Origin: an uncultured Flavobacteriaceae bacterium
Lineage (GTDB): Bacteria; Bacteroidota; Bacteroidia; Flavobacteriales; Flavobacteriaceae
NCBI GenBank assembly: GCA_947504035.1
Contig: CANNGA010000021.1
Coordinates: 1 to 64,000, forward strand
Length of the DNA: 64,000 nt
Reading direction: 5' to 3'
Shown in pieces: positions 1 to 9,328 of the stretch (the first letter of the stretch is position 1; every line of letters starts with the position of its first letter). A program made the position numbers and the translations under genes. Under the pieces are notes generated by a model. The model saw only the letters and a program-made list of their open reading frames with translations. It was not told the DNA's origin and made no database searches.

Positions 1-17
1 CGTGTGTTTTGCGGGTG

Positions 18-47
18 CAAATATACAACCTCTTCTTAATATGACAA
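18..47 (-). promoter_or_regulatory. Promoter reading out of the left window edge
   Basis: On the minus strand there is TATATTTG (the TAnnTTTG -7 element) with TTG 19 nt upstream. The surrounding bases (gcgggtgcaaatataca) are the same as in the promoter upstream of the tRNA-Glu gene at 1904-1933, and similar to that of tRNA-Arg. A stable RNA or a strongly expressed gene therefore probably lies just left of the window. Confidence 0.6.
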
Positions 48-1404
48 TGACTTTTTTAAGCTTTTTTTGATTTATTTTACGCAAAAAATATAATATACTG
101 TAAATCAATTATTCACACTCAAAGTTTTCTTTCTCTTTTTTCTAGATATAACCACGAACACACTAAAACAACACTAATCGCTTCTTTACATTATACGAAT
201 CCTCTCTTTATAGTATTAGAATATGGGTGTTTTTTCAATATATATAAGTCATTATCACTACTAGTATAGACGAATAAACAACGAATACAATTAAATATAG
301 CACAGAAGTCTACCAATGAAACATGTGTGTCATGCAAAAAAAACTATTCACTACCACATTATCTTAATATTGGAATCCAATAGACCTGTTTAAACTTATA
401 TCCTAAAAAAACACATGAATACGATACACGCTTATATTACACTTAATAGCGTATACCCATCCTAGTTAATAGTTTTTCTAAATCTTATCGTTTTAATCCC
501 TCCCTTACGGAATCGTCGATTCAAAAATAAACATTAGTGTTTTCTGTCTCACTAAAAAAACACTGTCGTTCTATCTCATACATTAGCCTTTACGTTTAAC
601 AAGAAACATACTCCCCTTACTCTAACGCAATACATTGTACAGTAATAGTCCTAAACTTCATGATTTACATTTCTTCAAAACCTTCAACACCTTAAGACAT
701 AAATTACACAAAGACGCTAGAAACTCTAATTTTCTACCCCATAATAATTAAATCCGTATTTGATATTAAAATTACAGCAAGCGCTGCCTCTTTTCAGTTC
801 TAGCAATACATCTTAATAGCATATCAACTTCAACACATATTTTTATATGACCACACATTGGATCACCTTCCGTCTCTGTTAAGCCAAGCAATACTGCACG
901 TACTATAATACACCTTTCTTCAAATTCTCTAGGCAAAACATTTGTAATACCATTCACAGCTATTTTTCTATTTTTGCCCCCTCCCCTAAAGGAGGATATA
1001 GATGCTACTTTAACAATGGTTACCTTTACTTATTGTACCATTTAACTAATTTGCGTCTTGCGTATTTTCATCTTAATTGTATTCTTGGATCTCTCTTAGT
1101 CAAGGTGTAGACTAAGGTAATAGTCTAAAACGATAATGTCTCGTCTCAGAAAGCAGTTGTCGTAACTTTATAAAAAAATCTAAAGCACATTTGGGAACAT
1201 TACGGCTTTAGTAAATAATACAGGAATCTATAAGATTATAGCAGTAGAAAAACTATAATTTAAACTCAACGATAAGACACCCCCAAAGTTTTACTCTTGA
1301 GGCCTTAAAACAATAAAACATTTTAAAATTGAAAAATTCTTGATCTTTTGTTACGCCCTCTATAACGAGAGGCATTTTCAAATAGCAAATCATTTCATAA
1401 AACC
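48..1404. other. Gene-poor AT-rich stretch
   Basis: About 1.35 kb without a gene I can support. The only reading frame of note is a 61-codon minus-strand frame at 772-957, which has no recognisable motif and no promoter in front of it. I see no repeats, RNA genes or obvious gene remnants. Confidence 0.5.
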
Positions 1405-1438
1405 AAAAAAGCTTCTCAATTTCTTGAGAAGCTTTTTT
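1405..1438 (-). terminator. Rho-independent terminator of rpsT
   Basis: A perfect 15-bp inverted repeat (arms containing AGCTTCTCAA and TTGAGAAGCT) with a TTTC loop and a terminal T run on the minus strand. It lies about 20 nt after the rpsT stop codon. The A/T ends make it potentially bidirectional, but no plus-strand gene ends here. Confidence 0.9.
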
Positions 1439-1459
1439 ATTATATAACTGTAATTACTA

Positions 1460-1711
1460 CTACAAAGCAGCAATATGTTTTGCTAAACCTGACTTTAAAT
1501 TAGAAGCTTTATTAGCGTGAATAACGTTTTTCTTAGCTAATTTATCTAGCATTGAAACAACAGTAGGAAACATTGTTTCTGCTTCTTTCTTATCTGTTAA
1601 TTCGCGTAATTTCTTAATAGCATTACGAGTAGACTTGTGTTGGTACTTGTTTAACACGCGCTTAGCTTCGTTACTTCTAATTCTTTTTAACGCTGACTTA
1701 TGATTTGCCAT
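1460..1711 (-). CDS. rpsT: 30S ribosomal protein S20
   Basis: A primary rRNA-binding protein that binds 16S rRNA early in 30S assembly. The 83-residue product has the usual S20 length and composition: a basic N-terminus ([12 protein letters not shown]), the conserved [15 protein letters not shown] region, and [15 protein letters not shown] near the C-terminus, consistent with a three-helix bundle. It starts 28 nt downstream of tRNA-Glu with no clear promoter in between, so the two are probably co-transcribed from the promoters upstream of the tRNA. A strong terminator follows. Confidence 0.98.
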   Translation of the reverse strand: MANHKSALKRIRSNEAKRVLNKYQHKSTRNAIKKLRELTDKKEAETMFPTVVSMLDKLAKKNVIHANKASNLKSGLAKHIAAL

Positions 1712-1739
1712 TTGTTTATTGTCTTGTTTTTAAATATTG

Positions 1740-1811
1740 TAGCCCGTAGGGGAATCGAACCCCTCTTACCAGGATGAAAACCTGGCGTCCTAGCCGATAG
1801 ACGAACGGGCC
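1740..1811 (-). tRNA. tRNA-Glu (anticodon TTC)
   Basis: A 72-nt cloverleaf can be folded by eye. The acceptor stem is GGCCCGT paired with ACGGGCT (first pair G-U), with discriminator A. The anticodon arm is CCAGG-TTTTCAT-CCTGG with anticodon TTC. The T-arm is GAGGGG-TTCGATT-CCCC. CCA is not encoded. Two tandem promoters lie upstream. Confidence 0.97.
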
Positions 1812-1830
1812 ATTTGTTTTTTTGAGTTTG

Positions 1831-1860
1831 CAAATATAAAACTTATTTTTAAATCTGCAA
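1831..1860 (-). promoter_or_regulatory. Proximal promoter of tRNA-Glu/rpsT
   Basis: On the minus strand TATATTTG is at 1838-1831, with TTG 19 nt upstream at 1860-1858. The predicted start site is about 10 nt before the mature tRNA. Confidence 0.75.
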
Positions 1861-1903
1861 CTTTATTTTTCAAATAACTCACAATGTTTTTCCATTGCGG
1901 GTG

Positions 1904-1933
1904 CAAATATACAACTAAATCTTAATCTCGCAA
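1904..1933 (-). promoter_or_regulatory. Distal promoter of tRNA-Glu/rpsT
   Basis: A second copy of the element: TATATTTG with TTG 19 nt upstream on the minus strand. It is preceded by the same bases as the promoter at the left window edge. It sits between proS and the tRNA, so the tRNA has tandem promoters. Confidence 0.7.
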
Positions 1934-1966
1934 GCATAAAATGCTATTTTTTTATTTTTTTTTCAA

Positions 1967-3445
1967 TTAATAGGCTTTAGCAAATAGCACACGTTGCTTA
2001 GATGCTTTTCCAGAATACACACACAGACCTTCTTCTAGCTTGGCTTCCAAAGGAATACAACGTATCGTCGCTTTTGTAAGTGCTTTGATTTTATCTTCTG
2101 TCTCTATAGTACCATCCCAATGCGCTGCTATAAATCCACCTTTAGTTTCTAATTGTGCTTTAAAGTCTTCAAAAGTATCAACCGCTGTGATATGTTCATC
2201 TCTAAACTGTAATGCCTTTGTGAAAAGCGCTTCTTGTATTTCTTCAAGCAACACTGTTATCGTATCTGTCAAATCATTTAAGGCTACTACGGTTTTAGTT
2301 AAGGTGTCTCGTCGCGCCAATTCTACAGTACCATTAGCTAAGTCTCTTGCACCTATGGCTACACGTAAAGGCACCCCTTGCAGTTCATGCTGTGCAAATT
2401 TAGCGCCTGGTCTATGTGTTTTACGCTTATCAAACTTAACCGTAACACCTTTTGCTCTTAAATCAGCCATAATGGTATCTGCAACCTTAGATATGGCTTC
2501 AAAATCGTCTTCACTCTTATATATAGGAACAATAACAACTTGGTTTGGCGCTAAACTTGGTGGCAACACCAATCCATTATCATCACTATGCGTCATGATT
2601 AGCGCTCCCATTAAACGGGTCGATACTCCCCAAGATGTGGCCCAAACATAATCTTGTTTCCCTTCTTTATTGGCAAACTTCACATCAAATGCTTTTGCGA
2701 AATTTTGTCCTAAAAAATGAGATGTTCCCGCTTGTAAAGCTTTACCGTCTTGCATTAAGGCCTCTATACAATAAGTATCTTCTGCTCCTGCGAAACGTTC
2801 ACTTTCAGATTTCACCCCTTGTATCACAGGGATGGCCATAAAATTCTCTACAAATTTAGCATACACTCCATTCATTAATTGTGCTTCTTCTACGGCTTCT
2901 GCTTTGGTTTCATGGGCCGTATGCCCTTCTTGCCATAAGAACTCGGCTGTACGTAAAAACAATCGTGTACGCATTTCCCAACGTACCACATTGGCCCATT
3001 GGTTGATTAACAAAGGTAAATCTCTATACGATTGTATCCATTTTTTATACGTATTCCATATAATCGCTTCACTCGTTGGTCTTACAACTAATTCTTCTTC
3101 AAGCTTTGCTTCTGGGTCTACTCGTAATTTACCTTCATTGTCGGGATCTGTTTGTAACCTGTAATGCGTTACAACGGCACACTCTTTAGCGAAACCTTCT
3201 GCATTCTTTTCTTCTGCCTCAAATAAACTTTTAGGTACGAATAAGGGGAAATAAGCATTTTGATGTCCTGTCTCTTTAAACATTTTATCTAATTCTGCCT
3301 GCATTTTTTCCCAAATGGCATAACCATAAGGCTTAATTACCATACATCCTCTAACAGCCGAATTTTCGGCTAAATCTGCCTTGACAACCAATTCGTTATA
3401 CCATTTAGAGTAATCCTCTGCCCTACTTGTTAATTTTTTGCTCAT
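1967..3445 (-). CDS. proS: Prolyl-tRNA synthetase
   Basis: Attaches proline to tRNA-Pro in the cytosol. The 492-residue product is of the short, eukaryote/archaea-like ProRS type without an editing insertion. Visible class II features are the RPTSEAIIW motif, [20 protein letters not shown] (motif 2), [10 protein letters not shown] (proline and adenylate binding), and a C-terminal domain ending in the conserved Tyr (FAKAY). I chose the ATG giving [15 protein letters not shown]; a longer frame would need a TTG start and adds six unconserved residues. It stands alone, read leftwards towards tRNA-Glu. The upstream gap of about 60 bp is shared with the divergent lipoprotein gene. Confidence 0.97.
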   Translation of the reverse strand: MSKKLTSRAEDYSKWYNELVVKADLAENSAVRGCMVIKPYGYAIWEKMQAELDKMFKETGHQNAYFPLFVPKSLFEAEEKNAEGFAKECAVVTHYRLQTDPDNEGKLRVDPEAKLEEELVVRPTSEAIIWNTYKKWIQSYRDLPLLINQWANVVRWEMRTRLFLRTAEFLWQEGHTAHETKAEAVEEAQLMNGVYAKFVENFMAIPVIQGVKSESERFAGAEDTYCIEALMQDGKALQAGTSHFLGQNFAKAFDVKFANKEGKQDYVWATSWGVSTRLMGALIMTHSDDNGLVLPPSLAPNQVVIVPIYKSEDDFEAISKVADTIMADLRAKGVTVKFDKRKTHRPGAKFAQHELQGVPLRVAIGARDLANGTVELARRDTLTKTVVALNDLTDTITVLLEEIQEALFTKALQFRDEHITAVDTFEDFKAQLETKGGFIAAHWDGTIETEDKIKALTKATIRCIPLEAKLEEGLCVYSGKASKQRVLFAKAY

Positions 3446-3508
3446 ATCGCTTTTTTGGCACAAATATTGTGATTATGTTAAATAAAAAAATAGTTGTGCA
3501 AAACTAAC

Positions 3509-3516
3509 TATTTTTG
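3509..3516 (+). promoter_or_regulatory. -7 element for the lipoprotein/OmpP1 pair
   Basis: TATTTTTG matches TAnnTTTG and lies 29 nt before the chosen ATG. No good TTG at the expected spacing. Its position argues against the GTG start at 3494. Confidence 0.45.
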
Positions 3517-3544
3517 TGATGTTCAACAATTAAATTCTAGAGAT

Positions 3545-4693
3545 ATGCATATGAATCGTTATATAAGTTCTAAAATACACTACAGTATTATCCTAGGAAT
3601 CTGTTTTACGCTTGTCTCATGCGGCTCCTACCAATATGTAGGTGTTGATTCTGATGGCATATATGGAGACGCCCCATCTCCTGCAGCTACTTCTCAAAAA
3701 AAGGCAGCTAAAACACCTACAGATACTCCTAATGCCAATGGCTATTACCAAAACTACTTTAAAAATAAAGCTCAAGAATATGAAGTCGCTACCGAAGGAG
3801 ATGAGATTTTCACAGACATAGACAGTTATTCTAGCGAAGCCAATTACGCTGTTAACGATACGTTATATAATGATTACCAAGGTGAAGCTGGCTGGGGACA
3901 AACCAATGGCAACGTTATTGTAAACATAAATGATAATGGCTGGAACAATTGGGGTTGGAATGCTCCATTTTTCTATGGCGGCTTTAACCGCTTTGGATTC
4001 AATAGAGGTTTTGGTTTTAATCGTTTTGGATTCAACAGCGGCTTTTATGGTGGTGGTTTTTATGGAGGAGGCTTCGGGTTTTACGATCCGTTCTTTTATG
4101 GTGGTTTTGGCTATAACAATTTTTATGGCAGAGGCTTCTATGGCCGCGGTCGTTTTATAAGAGGTGCATCACGTTTTAATACTTATAGTTTTAATAACTC
4201 TAGGAGAGGAAGTTCTAGTTTTACAAGATCAAGAAGTGCTGCTAGTTCTAGTTTACGTCGCAGCAGCGCTGTAAATGGAAGAACATCTCGCTACAGTAGC
4301 ACAACTAGACGTAGTAGTGTTTCCAATGGAAACTCTAGATTCAGTACCACACGTCGCAGTAGCGCTGGTAATGTAACTGGTAGAAATTCTTCCGCAAGAC
4401 GAACCACATCGCCAACAACGATAAACAGAAATTCTACAGTAAGGCGTAGCAATTCTAGACAACCTTCCTATTCGAGATCCTCATCAAGTAGTCGTTCAAC
4501 ACCTATTAGACGTAGCTCCTCTTACTCTAGAAGCAGCAGTAGTTCTAGTAGTGCAAGACGTTCTGGATCATCGTACTCAGGATCTTCATCTCGAAGCTCT
4601 GGCAGTTATTCTAGATCTTCTAGCGGTCGTTCGTACTCTAGATCTTCAGGAGGTAGCTCTAGAAGTAGTTCTTCAGGAGGAAGAAGACGTTAA
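3545..4693 (+). CDS. Gly/Phe- then Ser/Arg-rich lipoprotein of unknown function
   Basis: A predicted lipoprotein of 382 residues. The signal peptide ends in a lipobox (TLVSC), followed by about 100 polar residues, a Gly/Phe/Tyr/Asn-rich block (repeats of GFNRFGFN and FYGGGF type) and a C-terminal half made almost only of Ser, Arg and short S-R repeats. No catalytic domain is visible. The start is set at ATG 3545 (MHMNRY) or 3551, because the -7 promoter element overlaps the longer frame. It lies 98 bp upstream of an OmpP1-like gene on the same strand, an arrangement I recall from other flavobacteria, so an envelope role is plausible. The C-terminus resembles a disordered, nucleic-acid- or polysaccharide-binding tail, but function is unknown. 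Confidence 0.85.
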   Translation: MHMNRYISSKIHYSIILGICFTLVSCGSYQYVGVDSDGIYGDAPSPAATSQKKAAKTPTDTPNANGYYQNYFKNKAQEYEVATEGDEIFTDIDSYSSEANYAVNDTLYNDYQGEAGWGQTNGNVIVNINDNGWNNWGWNAPFFYGGFNRFGFNRGFGFNRFGFNSGFYGGGFYGGGFGFYDPFFYGGFGYNNFYGRGFYGRGRFIRGASRFNTYSFNNSRRGSSSFTRSRSAASSSLRRSSAVNGRTSRYSSTTRRSSVSNGNSRFSTTRRSSAGNVTGRNSSARRTTSPTTINRNSTVRRSNSRQPSYSRSSSSSRSTPIRRSSSYSRSSSSSSSARRSGSSYSGSSSRSSGSYSRSSSGRSYSRSSGGSSRSSSSGGRRR

Positions 4694-4791
4694 TATTTAT
4701 CTTAACTTAGCTCTTAAATTCATTTGTTATAACCTACAGAGATCGCAGGTTACCAATTGGTCCTGCCCATCTCTATTATAAAACACGTTTT

Positions 4792-6363
4792 ATGAAAAAG
4801 CTTCATTTATTATGCATAGGCTTCTTGTCTATGGCATCCTTATACGCTCAAGATATTAGTGATGCACTTAGATACTCACAAGGAAACATTGAAGGTACGG
4901 CACGTTTTAGAGCCTTAAGTGGTGCTTTTGGAGCGCTTGGAGGTGACTTGAGTGCTGTTAATATCAATCCTGCAAGTTCAGCTGTTTTCAATCAAAGTTA
5001 TTTAGCATTCTCCTTAAGTAATTCTGATGTAAATACAGAAACCGATTACTTTGGTAACGCTGTGACTAATAATGACTCTAATTTCAATTTTAATCAAGCT
5101 GGTGTTGTATTCGTCTTTAAAAACACTTCCGATTCGCCTTGGAAAAAATTCACACTAGGCGTGTCTTTCGACAGAACAAATGATTTTGATGATGCTTGGA
5201 ATGCCGATGGTATCAATACAAATACTACAAACTTCAATAACTCTATTGGAAGTTATTTTTCAGACATAGCTCAAGGATTCCAAACCGATCAGATTTCTGC
5301 TTTTCCAGATGAAACTTTAAACGAAGCTTACACTGCCATAGGAAATGAATTTGGTTTCTTCCAACAACAAGCTTTTTTAGGTTTCGAATCCTTTATTTTA
5401 GAACCTGAAACTGATGCTGATGACAATACCGTATTCTTTCTAAATTTAGAAGAAGGTCCCTTCGATCATAATTTTGTCTCTACCTCTAGCGGATACAGTG
5501 GTAAAGCAGCTTTTAATTTCGCAACTCAATATGAAGACAAGCTCTATTTAGGGTTAAATTTAAATTCTCATTTTTTCGATTTTGAAAGAACAACTGTTTT
5601 AGTAGAAACAAATTTAAACGGAAACTTAGACCCCTCCAACCCCAACTCTAGATTGGTTGAAGTTATTGATTTTGAAAACCGTATATCTACTACAGGCCGT
5701 GGTTTTTCCTTTCAACTTGGTGGTATTTACAAAGTAACACCTCAATTTAGGCTAGGATTAACTTACGATTCACCCACATGGTATACTATTGAAGAAGAAA
5801 CCTCTCAGTTTTTATTCACCCGAAGTATAGCTATAAATCCAGATGATGCGACTTCTCCTTTCGTAGATGAAATTACTATTAACCCCAATACTATCAATAT
5901 TTTCCCATCATACAGACTCCAAACGCCTGGACAAATTTCAGCCAGTACAGCTTATATTTTTGGTAAAAAAGGTTTAATTAGTTTTGATTACACGTCAAAA
6001 GATTATGGCGCTATTGAATTACGTCCTGATTCCGATTTTACAGATTTAAACACAGACATTAGCAATATACTTACTAGAGCTGCAACTTATAGAGTAGGTG
6101 GCGAGTACAAACACGAGCAGTTCAGTTTTAGAGGCGGCTTCAGATATGAAGAAAGCCCCTATCAAAATGGTGTTACCGTAGGCGACCTCACAGGGTTTTC
6201 CTTAGGATTAGGCTATAATTTTGGAAATACTAAATTAGATTTAACTTTCGACCAATGGCAACGTACCGATGAAACTCCATTATTTAATATTGGTTTGTTA
6301 GACACTGCTACCATAGACAGACGCAATTCTAATATTACCTTATCATTAGGCTTTAACATCTAA
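4792..6363 (+). CDS. OmpP1/FadL-family outer-membrane transport protein
   Basis: Predicted outer-membrane beta-barrel for hydrophobic substrates. The 523-residue protein begins with a signal peptide (MKKLHLLCIGFLSMASLYAQ). The N-terminal part has the FadL-type region with ALGGDLSAVNINPASSAVF, which resembles the NPA hatch motif of the family. Alternating beta-strand character continues to a C-terminal strand ending LSLGFNI. Bacteroidota members are often labelled hemin receptors, but nothing here shows heme binding. It probably shares a transcript with the upstream lipoprotein gene and ends at a strong terminator. Confidence 0.88.
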   Translation: MKKLHLLCIGFLSMASLYAQDISDALRYSQGNIEGTARFRALSGAFGALGGDLSAVNINPASSAVFNQSYLAFSLSNSDVNTETDYFGNAVTNNDSNFNFNQAGVVFVFKNTSDSPWKKFTLGVSFDRTNDFDDAWNADGINTNTTNFNNSIGSYFSDIAQGFQTDQISAFPDETLNEAYTAIGNEFGFFQQQAFLGFESFILEPETDADDNTVFFLNLEEGPFDHNFVSTSSGYSGKAAFNFATQYEDKLYLGLNLNSHFFDFERTTVLVETNLNGNLDPSNPNSRLVEVIDFENRISTTGRGFSFQLGGIYKVTPQFRLGLTYDSPTWYTIEEETSQFLFTRSIAINPDDATSPFVDEITINPNTINIFPSYRLQTPGQISASTAYIFGKKGLISFDYTSKDYGAIELRPDSDFTDLNTDISNILTRAATYRVGGEYKHEQFSFRGGFRYEESPYQNGVTVGDLTGFSLGLGYNFGNTKLDLTFDQWQRTDETPLFNIGLLDTATIDRRNSNITLSLGFNI

Positions 6364-6388
6364 AGCCATTTCATACACTTAATAAGTT

Positions 6389-6423
6389 AAACTCGGGCAC
6401 CGTTTTGGTGTTCGAGTTTTTTT
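6389..6423 (+). terminator. Terminator after the OmpP1-like gene
   Basis: Hairpin with arms AAACTCGGGCACC and GGTGTTCGAGTTT around a GTTTT loop, followed by T residues, 25 nt after the stop codon. Confidence 0.9.
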
Positions 6424-6699
6424 ACACCTAATTCCAGCATCTTTTCATCATCTGTTAACCACTACTAATAGCCATTTAAAATTTAAGATTTTAGCCTTAT
6501 TTTAAATTCTAATGTCTTTTTTAATCTTCATTACAAGACACAGAAAAAGTTGTTCACCTCTTCTGTTTAAAGGTATTTACAGCTTTACAATGCAACCCTC
6601 TTACGTAAGATTTATCTGTGCATTACTTTTAATCCCTATTTTAACCAAAATTGCTAAGTTCTACGCTATAAATCGGTTAAAACCCATTAAATAAATGTG

Positions 6700-6707
6700 T
6701 ATCTTTG
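6700..6707 (+). promoter_or_regulatory. -7 element of folE
   Basis: TATCTTTG matches TAnnTTTG and lies 27 nt upstream of the folE ATG. The -33 region is weak. Confidence 0.6.
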
Positions 6708-6734
6708 CACCTTAATTTTTTTACTCATTAACTT

Positions 6735-7409
6735 ATGAAGTTAAACAATTTAGAAGACTTTGATGCACTAGGTGACGATCATATTGGCACTTCTGAGGAT
6801 ACCCCCCTACGTAGTGATGCTTTTAAGCTTACTAACCAAGAAAAAATTGACCTTATAAAGGAAGATGTTCGCCATATTATGGAAACTCTAGGTTTGGATT
6901 TAACAGACGATAGTTTACAAGGCACACCTAATCGTGTGGCTAAAATGTTTGTCAATGAAATTTTTGGAGGTTTGCATCCTGATAAAAAACCAAAAGCATC
7001 TACTTTCGACAATAAATACAAGTATGGTGAAATGTTGGTTGAAAAAAACATTACAGTATATTCTACCTGTGAACACCATTTATTACCCATAGTTGGTAGA
7101 GCTCACGTGGCTTATATTTCTAACGGTACTGTTGTGGGCTTGTCCAAAATGAATCGTATTGTCGATTATTATGCAAAACGTCCACAAGTTCAAGAGCGTT
7201 TAACCATACAAATTGTTAAAGAGCTTCAGGCTGTTCTTAACACAGATGACGTCGCTTGTGTTATTGATGCTAAACACCTCTGCGTTAACTCAAGAGGTAT
7301 TCGAGATATTGAAAGTAGTACGGTAACTTCAGAATTTGGAGGGAAATTTAAAGATCCACAAGTAAAACGTGAGCTTTTAGATTACATACAACTGGATACC
7401 GAATTTTAA
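6735..7409 (+). CDS. folE: GTP cyclohydrolase I
   Basis: Converts GTP to 7,8-dihydroneopterin triphosphate, the first step of folate (and queuosine-type pteridine) synthesis. The 224-residue protein matches the family length. The zinc and catalytic motifs are intact: YSTCEHHLLPIVGRAHVAYI (Cys and two His), the loop GLSKMNRIVDYYAKRPQVQERL, and the second Cys in DAKHLCVNSRGI. It has its own promoter and sits 58 bp before cysS on the same strand. folP lies separately at 54.6 kb. Confidence 0.97.
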   Translation: MKLNNLEDFDALGDDHIGTSEDTPLRSDAFKLTNQEKIDLIKEDVRHIMETLGLDLTDDSLQGTPNRVAKMFVNEIFGGLHPDKKPKASTFDNKYKYGEMLVEKNITVYSTCEHHLLPIVGRAHVAYISNGTVVGLSKMNRIVDYYAKRPQVQERLTIQIVKELQAVLNTDDVACVIDAKHLCVNSRGIRDIESSTVTSEFGGKFKDPQVKRELLDYIQLDTEF

Positions 7410-7467
7410 CCGCACAACTTTCCATACACTATAATTTTTAAATTACTACCATACTTTATTTTCTAAC

Positions 7468-8949
7468 ATGCATTTATACGAATCTAACCCTATAAAAATT
7501 TACAACTCCCTTACTGGTGAAAAAGAAGTTTTTAAACCTATAAATGCTGGTCATGTAGGCATGTATGTTTGTGGTCCTACTGTATATAGTAAGGTACATT
7601 TAGGGAACGTAAGAACTTTTATGTCTTTCGATATGGTGTTTCGGTATTTAAAACACCTTGGTTATAAAGTACGTTATGTTAGAAATATTACAGATGCGGG
7701 ACATTTAGAAAATGATGCTGATGCTGGTGAAGATAAAATTACGAAAAAGGCACGTTTAGAACAGATAGAACCCATGGAGGTTGTACAACGCTATACTGTA
7801 GATTTTCATAATATATTAAACATTTTTAATTTTTTACCGCCTAGTATAGAACCTACTGCTACAGGTCATATCATAGAACAAATTGAATTGATTAGCGCTA
7901 TTATTGAAAATGGTTTTGCTTATGAAGTGAATGGTTCTGTGTATTTTGATGTCCATAAATTCAATGATACACATACCTATGGTAAATTAAGCAAACGTAA
8001 ACTTGAAGATTTAATTCACAATACACGTGTCCTAGACGGCCAAAGCGACAAAAGAAACCCTCAAGATTTCGCCCTTTGGAAAAAAGCAGAACCGCAGCAT
8101 ATAATGCGTTGGCCTTCACCTTGGAGTGACGGGTTTCCTGGTTGGCATCTCGAATGTACAGCCATGAGCACAAAATACTTAGGAGAACAGTTTGATATTC
8201 ATGGTGGTGGTATGGATTTAAAGTTTCCGCATCACGAATGTGAAATTGCTCAAAATGAAGCAGCAAAAGGCAAGTCTCCTGTTAATTATTGGATGCATGC
8301 CAATATGTTAGAACTCAATGGGCAGCGCATGTCTAAATCGACAGGTAACACTGTAAATCCAGATGAACTGTTATCTGGTAACAACCCGTTCTTTAGCAAA
8401 GCATTCGCACCTGGTGTGATTCGTTTTTTTACCGCACAATCATCTTACAGAAGTGTATTAGACCTCACCGATGACGGGGTACTAGCCAGTGAAAAAGGCT
8501 TTTACCGCTTAATGGATGGTATGGGCTTATTAAACAGCACTAAAGTAAGTCGTACCTCTACACTAGATGTTGCTGCATGGCGTCTAAAATGTTATGCTGC
8601 TATGAATGACGATTTTAATACGCCCATTTTAATTTCTCATTTATTTGAGGCTGTTAAATACCTCAATCAGATTAAAGAAAACAAAGCATCTATTACTGCT
8701 AAGGATTTAGAGGTCTTAAAAACAACAATGCATGCTTTTGTGTATGATGTTTTAGGTTTAGAAAATAGCGCAGAAACAAATTCTGGAAATGATAAACTTG
8801 CTGGTGCTGTTGAACTCTTAATTAAATTAAGACAAGAAGCGCGCGCCAATAAAGATTTCGCTTTATCCGACCAAATTCGTGATGAATTGGCAGAGGTAGG
8901 CATTCAATTAAAGGACAGTAAAGACGGTACCACATTTAGCTTATCTTAA
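7468..8949 (+). CDS. cysS: Cysteinyl-tRNA synthetase
   Basis: Charges tRNA-Cys. The 493-residue class I synthetase shows [18 protein letters not shown] (zinc Cys plus the HIGH-like HLGN), the zinc-binding WHLECTAMS and [18 protein letters not shown] segments, and a KMSKS variant (QRMSKSTGN) near residue 290. The C-terminal helical anticodon-binding domain is present. It lies downstream of folE and 63 bp before yidD, probably one transcription unit with the latter. Confidence 0.97.
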   Translation: MHLYESNPIKIYNSLTGEKEVFKPINAGHVGMYVCGPTVYSKVHLGNVRTFMSFDMVFRYLKHLGYKVRYVRNITDAGHLENDADAGEDKITKKARLEQIEPMEVVQRYTVDFHNILNIFNFLPPSIEPTATGHIIEQIELISAIIENGFAYEVNGSVYFDVHKFNDTHTYGKLSKRKLEDLIHNTRVLDGQSDKRNPQDFALWKKAEPQHIMRWPSPWSDGFPGWHLECTAMSTKYLGEQFDIHGGGMDLKFPHHECEIAQNEAAKGKSPVNYWMHANMLELNGQRMSKSTGNTVNPDELLSGNNPFFSKAFAPGVIRFFTAQSSYRSVLDLTDDGVLASEKGFYRLMDGMGLLNSTKVSRTSTLDVAAWRLKCYAAMNDDFNTPILISHLFEAVKYLNQIKENKASITAKDLEVLKTTMHAFVYDVLGLENSAETNSGNDKLAGAVELLIKLRQEARANKDFALSDQIRDELAEVGIQLKDSKDGTTFSLS

Positions 8950-9012
8950 ACCTTAAATCCGAAAACTATTTTACACGTATTTAGTATCACTTATTTTTAA
9001 TCTTATAATGCT

Positions 9013-9234
9013 ATGAAAAAGCTACTTATTGCGCCTTTTTTATGGCTTATTAAAGGCTATCAATATTTTATATCTCCGTTAACACCTGCCAGTTGCAGGT
9101 ACCAACCCACCTGTTCGCACTATACACACGAAGCCTTAAAAAAACACGGTTTATTTAAAGGCGGTTGGTTAAGTTTAAAACGTATCTTTTCATGCCATCC
9201 TTGGGGAGGATCTGGTCATGATCCTGTACCTTAA
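9013..9234 (+). CDS. yidD: Membrane protein insertion efficiency factor YidD
   Basis: A small membrane-associated protein (73 residues) that assists YidC/Sec-dependent insertion. The family signature is clear: an N-terminal amphipathic helix ([20 protein letters not shown]), then the Cys-rich core [20 protein letters not shown], and [17 protein letters not shown] at the C-terminus. It follows cysS closely on the same strand. The other partners often found with yidD (rnpA, yidC) are not here. Confidence 0.95.
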   Translation: MKKLLIAPFLWLIKGYQYFISPLTPASCRYQPTCSHYTHEALKKHGLFKGGWLSLKRIFSCHPWGGSGHDPVP

Positions 9235-9248
9235 TTTTCTAAAAAAAA

Positions 9249-9277
9249 ACACCTATAACTTCAAGAGTTACAGGTGT
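9249..9277 (-). terminator. Terminator of guaB (possibly bidirectional)
   Basis: Hairpin with outer arms ACACCT/AGGTGT and inner AACT/AGTT around TCAAG, followed by nine T residues on the minus strand. It lies between the convergent yidD and guaB. Confidence 0.85.
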
Positions 9278-9328
9278 AGATTTATCTGTTGAAAACTAAA
9301 ATTCAACGTGTTTGTATCCTTTTAAAAA

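Noticed and set aside
772-957. Minus-strand 61-codon frame in the first intergenic region.
   Set aside because: No promoter, no recognisable motif, and set in AT-rich DNA with many stops; it is probably chance.
2040-2651. Long plus-strand frames opposite proS, and similar frames opposite guaB, rho and the DUF4856 gene.
   Set aside because: They are antisense shadows of strongly conserved genes, without promoters or plausible protein composition.
6512-6694. Plus-strand 60-codon frame just before folE.
   Set aside because: It ends at the folE promoter, has no promoter of its own, and its sequence looks random (hydrophobic AT-rich translation).
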